A DNA stretch of 64,000 bases, taken from assembly GCA_947652605.1 (NCBI GenBank), contig OX393579.1, positions 43,840,970 to 43,904,969 of the forward strand, written 5' to 3'. Numbering within the stretch: position 1 is the stretch's first letter; every line of letters starts with the position of its first letter. The notes beneath the pieces are model-generated. The model did not search any database. It had not been told where the DNA came from and worked only from the letters and a program-made list of their open reading frames with translations. This document shows, one piece after another, positions 20,527 to 31,315 of the stretch. The translations under genes were made by a program, and so were the position numbers. This stretch comes from Elmis aenea. Lineage: Eukaryota; Arthropoda; Insecta; Coleoptera; Elmidae.

Positions 20527-20843
20527 CGCGATATGTGCAACGCGACTAATCGTACTTCCTTGCAGGTCGCCCGAGTCGCGTATCGGTCGCGTTGCAATCG
20601 CGTCGTGCATAAATCTCTAGCATATCGCATCGTTGGCGGGTCGCCATTCACTTACCTAGGAAGTGGAAGAGAGGAAATATCGCGTCGTTGTCTCATCGCC
20701 CAGCTATCGCGCCGTGTGCGGAGGGCCTAACAGATTCCGGAATATGTTTTCTGTGCAACGCATTGGTATCTTGAGACGGTCTTAAATATAAGGCGGGCTT
20801 ATATAAGTTCGATCTTGAGATGTGTCGGAGAAACCGGGCATGA

Positions 20844-21166
20844 GAGCCCTATTATGTATAAGTGTTTGTTTCAAGACCGTTTCTCTTCATCATTTGCGGT
20901 CCTAGTTTTTTATCCATTGCATATTTGCCGGTCGATAAATGGAACTTATTTCCAGAAAACAAAAAATTAGTGAAATACGTATCCTCCTATTTTCAAGAAA
21001 TGATTCCAACAATTTCGGACATCACTTACTTATTTGCCAGACTTACAACAAGAATGCAAAATTTCAGGTTGCGGACCAATCTCCTTTAACAGCAAATACG
21101 AAACCGGTAACTAAATTTAAAAATGTAACATTATTAATAGCAATTTGTAAAATAAAAGATTCACTG
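20844..21166. other. Unassigned sequence
   Basis: Two overlapping ORFs of 75 and 98 codons (20862-21089; 20939-21235) occur here. I recognise no domain in either, and the second runs into the foldback tip. I do not call them genes. Confidence 0.35.
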
Positions 21167-22794
21167 TACAGTGTGGTCTATTTTCGATGCCCATACAGGG
21201 TATCTCGGTTATTATCAGAGATAGAAAAAAAGTAAATACATAAACTCGATTTATTTTTTCGAGAGAAATTTATTGCCGTAAACAGATTTTTGATATCTTT
21301 TTTAATTTTCGAAATATAGCCAAAAACCGATTTTTGGCACTTTTCAAAAATGTTAAATATCTCGTTTAAACGAGAAGATAGAAAAAAACTTTAAAGACAT
21401 TTTTCGCATGATTTTTTGTGCTTAATAAGATAGCGATGTTCAATTGTTTTTTACTCATATTAATGCCGATATATTACACCTAACTTTCTTATTTTAAATG
21501 GCAACCATAGGCTAATTATATATTTTTGAAAAGCGCAAAAAATAAGCTTTCGATTCATGTCAAAGCCAACTATGGTTGTCATTTAAAATAAGAAAGTTAG
21601 GTGTAATATATCAATATTTGTATGATTAAAAAAAAATTGAACATCGCCATCTTATTAAGGACAAAAAACCATGCAAAAAATGTCTTTAAAGTTTTTTTTT
21701 ATCTTCTCGTTTAAACGAGATATTTAACATTTTTGAAAAGAGCCAAAAATGGTGTTGGCTTAATTTCGAGTATCAAAAAAGACATCAAAAATGTTAAATA
21801 TCTCGCTTAAACGAAAAGATAGAGAAAAACTTTAAAGACATTTTTTGCATGGTTTTTTGTCCTTAATAAGATGGCGATGTTCAATTTTTTTTTACTCATA
21901 CAAATATTGATATATTACACCTAACTTTCTTATTTTAAATGACAACCATAGTTGGCTTTGACATGAATCGAAAGCTTATTTTTTGCGTTTTTCAAAAATA
22001 TATAATTTCCCTATGGTTGCCATTTAAAATAAGAAAGTTAGGTGCAATATATCGGCATTGATATAAGTAAAAAACAATTGAACATCGCTATCTTATTAAG
22101 CACAAAAAATCATGCGAAAAATGTCTTAAAAGTTTTTTTCTATCTTCTCGTTTAAACGAGATATTTAACATTTTTGAAAAGAGCCAAAAATGGTGTTGGC
22201 TTAATTTCGAGTATCAAAAAAGACATCAAAAATGTTAAATATCTCGCTTAAACGAAAAGATAGAGAAAAACTTTAAAGACATTTTTTGCATGGTTTTTTG
22301 TCCTTAATAAGATGGCGATGTTCAATTTTTTTTTACTCATACAAATATTGATATATTACACCTAACTTTCTTATTTTAAATGACAACCATAGTTGGCTTT
22401 GACATGAATCGAAAGCTTATTTTTTGCGTTTTTCAAAAATATATAATTTCCCTATGGTTGCCATTTAAAATAAGAAAGTTAGGTGCAATATATCGGCATT
22501 GATATAAGTAAAAAACAATTGAACATCGCTATCTTATTAAGCACAAAAAATCATGCGAAAAATGTCTTAAAAGTTTTTTTCTATCTTCTCGTTTAAACGA
22601 GATATTTAACATTTTTGAAAAGTGCCAAAAATCGGTTTTTGGCTATATTTCGAAAATTAAAAAAGATATCAAAAATCTGTTTACGGCAATAATTTCTCCC
22701 GAAAAAATAAATCGAGTTTATGTATTTACTTTTTTTCTATCTCTGATAATAACCGAGATACCCTGTATGGGCATCGAAAATAGACCACCCTGTA
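21167..22794. mobile_element. CAGGGTG-tip foldback element (family A) with 441-bp tandem duplication
   Basis: The element is 21169-22792, flanked by TA. The left tip is CAGTGTGGTCTATTTTCG and the right CAGGGTGGTCTATTTTCG in inverted form, and the arms share CCCATACAGGGTATCTCGG and long AAATGTTAAATATCTCG text. The right part holds two direct copies of a 441-bp unit (21721-22161 and 22162-22602), each itself with inverted halves. It is unusually long (1624 bp) compared with its relative at 37005-38120 because of this duplication. No coding capacity. Confidence 0.88.
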
Positions 22795-23604
22795 CTTACC
22801 AAAGCGCTATTTCGTCGCTTCGTTCCTAAATTGATCATTATCCAACAGACTTAATTATTGTTAAGAATAGTTTCTTTTTTAATTTAACGCAAATACAACA
22901 CACCAAAAATGTACTTAAAATACAAAATTTCGCTAACAATTACCAAGGGTGCAGGATGCTCTGTTTTGGCTGCAAGTGTTTCGATAAGATGATGTGAAGT
23001 TTTAATATTTTAACCGCATAAGTTGAGTACAAAAATTGAGAATCCAGTCTTATTGAAACCATGATTGTAATCGTATACGACTGTAATCGTGGTGATGGGA
23101 GATGCTCCTTATAAACCATTATAAAACTAAGATTGATTAATGATTATAGTACTAATAGTACACAACCTGTCGTCTTGATGTTTAAGAGGTCCAAAATTTG
23201 ACCACGATAATTCACAATATAGTCACTTACTCTTACTGCAATCAAAACTATTAACGACCCGCAAGCATACTATATTCTTTTCGGTCATGTGTTAAAAATG
23301 TTGGTCTACGAGATCCTTAAAAATAAAAACCCTGCCATAATGTAGACATGGTCAGCTTAGGTAATGAAAATCGATGCTTGAAATTTACCAGACATGGAAC
23401 CAGAGGGATTGATGATAGGGAAAGTCGCCCCTCTTGACCCCTGAAGCTAGTTTTTATTCAATCTCTTACGCATAACCGATTATCATAAACGTTAGCAAGA
23501 ATATCTAGGCAAGTTTGGAATCTCCCAACTCTTCATCCGTAGATTATTTATCTGTTTAACCTTATGCAGATAATCTCTAGTACGACACTGTATTTTGATA
23601 TAGT
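22795..23604. other. Unassigned sequence
   Basis: No supported ORF or repeat pair is visible. Confidence 0.4.
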
Positions 23605-24000
23605 ATATTAAATAACAAGATTTGTAAGAAGCATATTACGCACGAGTGGAAAAGTTGCGTAATTGCTTTTTAACTCGTGTTATGTAGCATACTTTTTCTA
23701 CGATCACATAATACGTACCTACGATTTTAACGGCTTTTTGGCTAATATACAAATGTAATTACGTTTTGACGTAAGCCTACTTTGACATTTCCGGACAAGT
23801 GTGCGTTTTGCTTACCTTGCGTTATAGGGTTATAGCTCACTTACTTGGCATGCAGGAAGTGTTTGAGTGAGTCTACGTTGATCATTTCTTCAAAAAAACT
23901 CCATTTTGCTTACCGTGCGTGAGAACCCACTTACTATGCATGCAGGCTTTACGGTAAGAGTCATTTACAGTAGTGGTCGTAGAGAAAATAAATTGGACGA
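23605..24000 (-). repeat. Dispersed repeat, copy B (uninterrupted)
   Basis: Inverted relative to copy A (1147-1469 plus 4427-4452). It provides the empty site of the 2.96-kb TTA-flanked transposon near 23620-23632. Relative to copy A it has an extra partial duplication of the GCTTACC...CACTTACT...GCATGCAGG segment (about 23810-23955). Family unknown, non-coding. Confidence 0.75.
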
Positions 24001-25235
24001 GACTTTCAAAACTAGTCGAAATTTTCTTGAAAAATAGATGCTTATTCATAAATAATATAATTGATTTTTTATTAAACTTATACAAAGTGTACCAAATTTG
24101 AAGTTCAACATGGGAATCTTGTTTATCATAAGAGCTAGGAAATCGGTTAAAATGGAGCAAAGTTACGAAATTTGGCGCTCAATTCAATCTGTAAAAACAC
24201 CATCTATAATATATGTGTATTTATCATTATTATTTTGCTTTTGTTGAAGTTATAAGGTACTTCAAATTTAACTATTTGCCGAGAATCGTTTTGTTTTGAA
24301 AAATATTTTATCAGATTCCTCCTTTTTTGTAGAATCCAATGTACGTAATCGCTTCAAGACTTCCTTTGCATTGAAGATCTGCACTTAATAAATTCATATC
24401 GTTACACTTCAGGTCTTTCGGTAAATCACTGCAATTACTCCCGTTTCTAATTTGCAAACGGAAACGTACGGAGCGCATTATTTTCATGTTGTTTGCTATA
24501 TAAATAGTTGCTCACGCTGCGGCGTAATAATTACGTCCTTATCAGCGGCGATCGCAAAAAATGGCTAAATCTTACTTACACTTAACTTCAACAGGATGTT
24601 ATTAATAACATATAATTTGTTAACTATGTTTTCTACGTTGTTTGTTACTGTAGACAGCGGTTAAAATATTCGCTACAAGCATTTTGTTATCAACAATGTT
24701 ATGTTAATGTTTGCAACGATTGTACTTAGTATGGACAGGTTTTTAAGTACGTAGCTGTGTGATAACCATAATTAAATTAAAGAACAACTGCTATTACACA
24801 ACGGCTTTTAGTTTCTTCGCACACGAAGGTATCGACGTAGCGATAACATTAAGTTAATGTAACCTTTCCGACACCACAATCCCTTGAGCCACAAATTAGA
24901 CTAACCGACTTCTTCCTAGTTTTAAAACAAGACGTAAAAGGACTGAGAACCTTTTTGTAATATACCTGCCTACTCCGATTTGACCTTACTGCATTTTAAA
25001 CCAGCTTGAAAACGATATCTAACCCTAATGTTTTGTCTTTTTTGAAGATAACTAAGCTTTAAATTTATTACCATATATGTTTTAAAAGTTGAAATATGGG
25101 TATTTATTAAATCGTTTTCTCTATAAATCAATTAGTACACAAAAAAATTAAGGGGAACATTGGGCATGACGGGGTACAGCCTTTATTTTGCCCAGAAGTT
25201 GCGCAATTTTCCGGTACTATTTACAACTAAGTTGA
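24001..25235. other. Unassigned sequence
   Basis: Over 1.2 kb of AT-rich DNA. I see no supported gene, repeat pair or element. Confidence 0.4.
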
Positions 25236-25660
25236 TACAGGGTGATCGATCTACTGTACAACAGTTGGACGCTATTCGTCAAATTTTTGTGTTATTTTAA
25301 ATTTTTTGGTGATTTTACAACACAAGATAGGTACGTCTTCCATTGCCTGCAGGTAAAACTGAGCTACATTTAGTTATTATAATGGTATACTGTGATATAA
25401 TTGCAATCGAGTTTCATGTCGGAATTTATCCGCCACGATTGTATAGCTAAGATTGAAACCACAGCGCACTACGCCGTTATGTCCCGTGTGTATGCCTTCT
25501 AAAAAAAAAAAAACTCCCAGTAAAGTTGGCAAAACCTGTTGACCTATCCCCCAAATAGTTCCACAACTCCATCATGTAGTTACAGAGAAAAAACTGATAA
25601 AAACGATGAATGCCCATATTGTTGCAACTCTTGCGCGGGACTGGAAAGTGATGAAGAAGG
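25236..25660. other. Solo CAGGGTG tip followed by unassigned sequence
   Basis: CAGGGTGATCGATC begins at 25238 after TA, like the tips of the foldback families, but no matching right end exists within several kilobases. A poly-A run lies near 25500. Confidence 0.35.
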
Positions 25661-25665
25661 TGCTG

Positions 25666-26095
25666 TACAGGGTGGTCCAAATTTGATGGGATTACATGGG
25701 TATCTCGCTTAATAGTCAAGATAGAAAAGCGGTTATATTACCAAAAATGGGCAGCTTTTGGGGCAAACCGATTTTTGAGTTATTAGAGAACAATGTTTTT
25801 TGTTATATTTATTGTGTCATTTCTCTCTTATTTTGTACTTGTAAATATCGAAAAAGTTTATAGAGATTATTTTTTAGATATTTTCATGTAGATTTTGATG
25901 GTATTAAAAAAAAAGAAATTCACGCTCGCCGTTAAAAAGTTATGACACAAACTTACCTTTTTTTGAATGGAAGCTATAGTTGGCTTTGACCTATTTAAAT
26001 TCCTTATTTTTTCCCATTCCAGATATATAAGGGTTAATGTATTTATTTTCAATAATACGCAAGTTACAAAGGTTTTTTAATTTTTTTTAAAGATG
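25666..26095. repeat. Half of a CAGGGTG-tip foldback element
   Basis: Starting after TA, CAGGGTGGTCCAAATTTG at 25668 resembles the tip of the element at 38743. The interior (TATAGTTGGCTTTGACCT and the CTTATTTTTT stretch near 25975) matches the interior of families A and F. It ends abruptly at a LINE relic near 26100 with no right tip, so it is a truncated copy. Confidence 0.55.
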
Positions 26096-26099
26096 AAAA

Positions 26100-26605
26100 A
26101 TAAAGCTTTCAATCAATATGGGGAAAACTAAATAACTTTGTATTGGGGGAGAATCCGGTGACCTAGAATTAGAAAGAGGAGGAATAATATCTAAATGCAA
26201 TAGCTACCAATACCTGGGTGTAAAAATTCAGATTATGGAAAGGATGAAAAATTCGACAACGAATAGGATAAGGAAGAAGAGGCATCAAAAGGCTAAATGG
26301 AATATGGTGGAGTAAAGAAATAACAAAGAAGAGAAAATACAACATATACAACACAGTTATTAAAAGTATAGTATTGTATGGAGCAGAAGCATGGAGGTGG
26401 ACAGAAGCAGATAAAAGAAGGCTGGAAGCTCTGGAGATGGATGCCCTAAGAAGATCGTGTAGAATGTCTAGACTAGATAGAGTACTGAACACAGCAATTA
26501 AAGAATTAATGGAAAACTATAATATAAGAGGCAGAAAGACGGAAGGATATATTTATTTATTCTGTATTTATCTTATGCAACAACAGTATTTAAGTTCAAG
26601 TTAAT
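26100..26605 (+). pseudogene. LINE reverse transcriptase relic (thumb/C-terminal part)
   Basis: With two frame changes the plus strand reads SKCNSYQYLGVKI, then RRGIKRLNGIWWSKEITKK and KYNIYNTVIKSIVLYGAEAW, followed by WTEADKRRLEALEMDALRRS. This order (YLG, ITKK, K..I..YG.E.W, E..E...LRR) is the end of the RT domain in insect endonuclease-type non-LTR elements. The open frame 26374-26604 covers the last part. It is 5'-truncated and frameshifted, so dead. Confidence 0.75.
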
Positions 26606-27435
26606 TCTTGCATGGTATAAAAAATTAGACATGCTTTAATAGAGCAATGCACGTGTACAGAGAGACGCTTGCATAACACGCACCTTTTATAGACACCCGG
26701 TATAATTAATAAAAGCAAAACCATAATTGAAAGGAAGTCAGAAGCTGAACAATCTATTACAGCGTAAAAGCGGCCACACCTGTTATCAACAATACATTGT
26801 TATCTTTGTAGACATATCAAGATATATTAGTAACACACGCCATGTTAGTGTATAATTTGTTGTACATGCGGTTTGTAAACTTGTTTGGTGTATACAATCG
26901 GTCATGTCTTGCCAATTTTTTTTCGTCGCAACCATATCTCGACTTTTAACATGCATTTTTATTTTATAAACAGCCACGTACAGCAGAACACTATAAAACG
27001 TGGTTTCACTTTTTATAGAAATATTCAGATCCACCACGAATACTAACGTTGAATTTTATAGTCAAACGCTCTAAGTTTATTAAAACCTAAATTACAAATG
27101 AAAAAAAAAAATTGATCTTAAACTAGCTGTGTAATTGTCTCTACCGCATGTTGTGATGCAAAATTGCATCTTTTGTTACATGCTAATGGGTATTTGATAT
27201 TGATAGCTGCATTTATATCATTTACGGTTATAATATTGTGAATATTTTGACCAATTATCATCTGAAGAAAATGTGATTTTTAATCCCCGATTTATATTAT
27301 TTTCTATCTTACGTTGTTCTATTTTAAAACCGTTTACCCATGCTGTTACAATGCCCATGCAATACACTATGAAATCTTGATCATTTCATTTTAAACTATT
27401 TTCTTAAAATTTTGCAACAGATATAACCTGAACAA
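26606..27435. other. Unassigned sequence
   Basis: No supported feature. An 83-codon minus-strand ORF (26786-27037) has no recognisable domain. Confidence 0.4.
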
Positions 27436-27443
27436 GTAGACTA

Positions 27444-27615
27444 CAGAGGTGGGCAATCTTTTATCTCCGAGGGCCACATTAATACCTGTAAGGTCCTAGC
27501 GGATCGCATGTGACAAAAACCTAAGTTTACTAAATAATAACCTTAATTATGACACAAAAATACATTTATTAGTCATCATATATGGGGCCCGCGGGCCGTA
27601 GTTTGCGCACCCTTG
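27444..27615. mobile_element. Short hAT-type MITE
   Basis: The left end CAGAGGTGGGCAATCTTTTA and the right end reading GGCCGTAGTTTGCGCACCCTTG form an imperfect inverted pair. The GGGCCACA and GGCCCGCGGGCCG text is typical of widespread hAT MITEs. AAGTAGA occurs just outside both ends (about 27434 and 27617), a possible remnant of an 8-bp duplication. Confidence 0.6.
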
Positions 27616-27621
27616 AAAGTA

Positions 27622-28500
27622 GAGGTACCTACGTCTTGAAATCGACCGAGGAGTCAAGACAAGGCATATCTCCATATCTGTAAGTCTTGGACAGTGTGCA
27701 ACCATATTTCAAGCCGAGGTGTACGCTATGTACTTATGTGCAGAAACGCTATTAGAAAGAGATTTTAATAATAAAATAATCTTTATAGTCCGACAACCAA
27801 GCAGCGTTAAAAGCTCTTGGCCCGTCGGAAGTAAAATCAGGACTTGTTCTGAACTGCATCCAGGCACTTAACGTGCTAGGAAGCAGGAATGATGTTCAAC
27901 TGGTACACTAATATAACCAGGGAACGAGAAGGCAGATCGCCTAGCCAATATTGGCAGCGACACACCTTTCTTCGGACCAGAACCCGCAGTTGGTACATCC
28001 TATGGAACAGCCAAGCGGTGGTTTGTTGACATATATACAAGGGCATAATGCTCATTCGAAAAAAGTTTCAGGACAAGCCCATTCTAAGGCTATCCTGTCA
28101 ATGGTCTCTAAAAAAAAAAACAGAAGAAATGCTCAGGATGAGCATAGTAGACATCAGAGCAGCCACATGACTTGTCACAGTACACTGTGGCCTAAACAAA
28201 CACTTCTACATAATAGGGTTCTCAGAGACCGATATATGCAGAGGATGTGGTGAAAAAGAAGAAACTCCTCTTCACGTAATATGCCAGTGTGAAGGATTCA
28301 TACCCTATCGGTGTAGACTTCTAAGGATAGAAAAAGCTAACCAAGAAGAGTTAAGAAAAACACCCTTACAGAAAATCCTGGAGTTTTCCAAAAACACAGG
28401 ACTTCTTTAAGGGGCTATCACCAGAGGGTACAATAGACCAATAGGTCGCAGTACAGCAACCCGTAAGGGGACCACCTCCGCGGAAATAATAATAATAAGA
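27622..28500 (+). pseudogene. LINE relic: RNase H domain, zinc knuckle and 3' tail
   Basis: Reading with frameshifts: SVSLGQCATIFQAEVYAMYL (RNase H Glu block), SDNQAALKALG (Asp block), NEKADRLANIGSDT (C-terminal RNase H), then HFYIIGFSETDICRGCGEKE and PLHVICQCEG, a CCHC-type knuckle near the C-terminus. This combination is seen in I/R1/LOA-group non-LTR elements. The 3' end shows GAAATAATAATAATAAG, a short-repeat tail like those of I-type elements. Several stops and a small deletion in the RNase H region make it inactive. Confidence 0.75.
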
Positions 28501-28940
28501 CTTTTTGAGCTTTCCATTAACATATTTGAAAATATTGATGTCCATTCCAAACTATGAGAATAAAGATGTAGCTTATCTACTGTGAGTAAATATAATACAG
28601 AAACATCGTTGAATGTTTCTCCAAGTACGTCTTTAAATATTTGTTATCTGCCACTCATATTGTTGGAGACCGGATATAGAAGCTTAGAATCCAAATAACG
28701 CACAGCCAACTTCTACCTTTAAGTTAACATTTTTTGTCAAATTTATTTTTTTTATCAGTCATAAAAAAATTATTAAAAATGTTCTCGCAGGTTGCACAAA
28801 ATTATATGTAGCGAGTTCTGTGTAGTCCATATCTGACATATAATACAGTAGATATTGCCAACAAATCAGGATTAATTATCGTAATATACGTCATACTCGT
28901 ATAAGCTCATCCCACAATCAAAGCGATTAAAAAAAAAACA
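28501..28940. other. Unassigned sequence
   Basis: I see no supported feature. Confidence 0.4.
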
Positions 28941-29230
28941 ACAACAAGAGGGGTCGCGCACTTTTCAGCCCCCTGTGAAGGTGGAAGATGATTGTAAATA
29001 TTACTATAGAATACCTTTTAATAAGTATAAAACGTTTACCAAATTTCATTCTCCAAAATTTATCCAAATTTGAGAATAATATAAAAATCTAATTTTACCG
29101 CTACCATTTAGGGGAGTGTAGCTCCGAAAGAAGACGTCTAAGGAAAAAAAAATATATGAAAGACCCCCCTTAATTTTCGATAAGGAATCACCTCCTGAAT
29201 ATTTTCGCAATATTTAAGAAACACCCTGTA
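28941..29230. repeat. Right half of a family-B CAGGGTG foldback
   Basis: From CAGCCCCCTGTGAAGG near 28968 to the tip AAACACCCTG ending 29228 (followed by TA), this matches the right arms of the elements at 52995-53555 and 58162-59097 (for example GAAGACGTCTAAGG and AAGGAATCACCTCC). The left half is missing. Confidence 0.7.
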
Positions 29231-30838
29231 TAAACAACAATTAAGAATAAACTTCGCGTCAAAGTGACAGTATAAGCGTTATTAGGATAGGAAGTTGTCA
29301 CAGCATAATTCCAAGGCACTACAGATTTTTGTCAGAACGGCGTTTTGCAATTTTATCAATTTTCAATCGCATTTTTTACGAAACACCCTGTATGTGTATA
29401 GTGTCGAGAAATTTTAGCGTTGTTAAAAGTGTGCTGCGACATTGAAAAGATTCAAAAACACTGTACCAGCATTTAGAACAAAAATGCGTCCAGTGCTTTT
29501 GAAAAAATAGGATCGCATTTTGGTCTCTTTTTTACAGTTAAAATTTTTAAACATAGTCCATTTGTTTAATCAATAAATGGCATTTCACTAATAGCACGTT
29601 ATAAGAACTAAAACCACACGTACAATCACAGCACAGACCACAATGCGAAAATGATCAAAACGTGTCCAGAATATCTCAAAACGTGCAAATCCGTTAAAAT
29701 CTTCTAGATTTTCCTCACAATCTCCACACACAAAAGTGTAAAGATGCCATGACCGTAAATATTTTACAATAAACAAGCTTATAAAATACGTTTTATGTTG
29801 AAATTAATGAAAAAGAAAACATTAAACTAAAATTGTTGATCAACATTTGTTCGAAAAATATTATTTTGATTAATTTACGTTGTATTATTTGTACAATGTT
29901 TAAACTAATAATAGGTATGCAAATTGAATAGACGAACCATGTAGATCGTTGCAGTACTGTGTAATTATTATGCAGTAATTGCAATTTCCACTGTATTTAC
30001 ATCTGAAGCAGTACAGCCCATCTACAATTTAATTGAGTGAAATACATGAGACTGACGTATACAACAATAATGGTAAATCTAATCTTTCGCAGAACAATAT
30101 TTATATAGTCTATTAGTCAGCGATGACATAAACTTGTAGTAAGTAACTGCGTTATGTACAATTCATGGTTTTCGTTTTAAATTGTTTAGTAAATAAAGAT
30201 AAGTTTATTATGAATTCATGTTTTAGTAAATAATAGAACCTCTGTACGAATGACCTATTGAAATTTACATGTGTACGCTGTTAAGTCATCCGTTTGTTGT
30301 TAGAATAGCTAAAAACGAACGTAGATTCTCGTTGGAGATAAAACAAAACGTGATCTAAACGAAAGTTCTACTTGATGTGTGTAAAAACTTAATCAAGTTG
30401 CAGTTGTTTTAACAGTAAAGCAACATGGTTTCGAGGAATCGATAAAATATCTAAGAGAGACTCACCGGCGAATAATTCTAAACTACGCAACGTAAGCTGT
30501 GCAATTTAGTATATTTTTGTGTAATCAGCATTAAATTGTCTACTTTGCAGATACTTACACAATGTACTTAAATTAACTTCGAGTTTATTATTTCCTTAGA
30601 CATAAGTTTCAAAAATTAATGTTTTTTATAATTTATTCTTTGTTGGTTATCAAATTTAAAATATTGTATGTTATACTCCAGAGTGTAAATGATTGTAATG
30701 TGCTTATATGTGTTTTACGAGGAACGTTTAAATTTAACCAGGAATACACATACTTTAATAAACTTAAATTTTTATGGAAATTTTAACTTTAACTTATGTA
30801 AAGGTTGACTTCTTAATCTATCTTCTTAATATATGGCC
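29231..30838. other. Unassigned sequence with one solo foldback tip
   Basis: An inverted tip, ACGAAACACCCTG followed by TA, lies at about 29390 without a partner. The rest, about 1.4 kb, shows no supported gene or repeat. Confidence 0.4.
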
Positions 30839-30839
30839 C

Positions 30840-31085
30840 ACACGGGTGTAAGGCATTGGGGGAGTTGAGTTTTGATTTGTTGGAGTTTTTCATATCTTCC
30901 TCCATTCTCTCCTGTTTTGAGTCTTATTCCCTACTTCCTCCCACTTTATTCCTCTACTGTGCTTGTTTTTCTCCTTCCTGCCACCTTTTCCTTGGCCTGC
31001 CTCTCGTTTTCTTTTTGTTACTTCTCGCTTCGAACACTTTTCTTGTTAACCTTGTGACCTTAACTCCAAAAAAGGGCGTAAATCT
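30840..31085 (-). pseudogene. LINE C-terminal tail relic
   Basis: The minus strand reads RGRPRKRWQEG-like text (GRQAKEKVAG in the broken frame), then RGIKWEEVGNKTQNREEWRK and TPPMPYTR before a stop. This is the GRPxKRW...W..V....DR..W tail of endonuclease-type non-LTR elements. Frameshifts separate the pieces. The opposite-strand hydrophobic ORF over the same bases is an antisense shadow. Confidence 0.65.
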
Positions 31086-31099
31086 AGCAAAATTAAACT

Positions 31100-31315
31100 A
31101 CGAGTAATAATTTATCCCTTTATGGATTACTAGGCGGTTTACCCGGCGTTGCACGGGTGATTACAATTCTCTTTTATCAATCACAGACTACTCGCGAACA
31201 TAGACTTACAGTCAAGAGCTACGCGATTCGCCGAACATAAATGCTGAATCGCAATTTAGAATACTTCGCGATGATGTTAATTTAATTATCCATAAAGGGA
31301 TAAATTATTACTCGT
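31100..31315. mobile_element. Small inverted-repeat element
   Basis: Arms of about 30 bp, ACGAGTAATAATTTATCCCT at 31100 and its complement ending 31315, enclose a GC-richer interior with TTTACCCGGCGTTGCACGGG. It abuts the mariner relic that begins at 31316. No target duplication was identified. Confidence 0.5.

Larger units (their letters stand above)
20096..20730. mobile_element. Second Harbinger-type MITE nested in the first
   Basis: The element is 20099-20727 (629 bp) with 49-bp inverted repeats differing by one base (GGCCCTCCGCACACGGCGCG at the tips). It is flanked by TAA at 20096-20098 and 20728-20730. Copy 2 of the host reads GATGTCTAACAGATTCC with no insert, confirming the TAA duplication typical of PIF/Harbinger. 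It contains two converging ORF starts, listed separately. Confidence 0.92.
16471..20843. mobile_element. PIF/Harbinger-like element, copy 1, with four nested insertions
   Basis: The element spans 16474-20840 with inverted ends TGCCCGGTTTCTCCGACACA and flanking TGA on both sides (16471-16473 and 20841-20843); Harbinger targets are usually TWA, so TGA is a mild deviation. Its own coding relics are a transposase N-terminus on the plus strand (16700-16892) and a Myb-like ORF start on the minus strand (about 19890-19803). Nested inside are a CAGGGTG foldback (16893-19800), which itself contains a 750-bp palindrome (16963-17712) and a hAT derivative (17792-19008), and a second Harbinger-type MITE (20099-20727). 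Copy 2 at 47672-49416 has only the foldback. Confidence 0.88.

Noticed and set aside
30856..31107. 83-codon plus-strand ORF with a hydrophobic run
   Set aside because: Antisense of the LINE C-terminal tail (RGIKWEEVGNKTQN on the minus strand).
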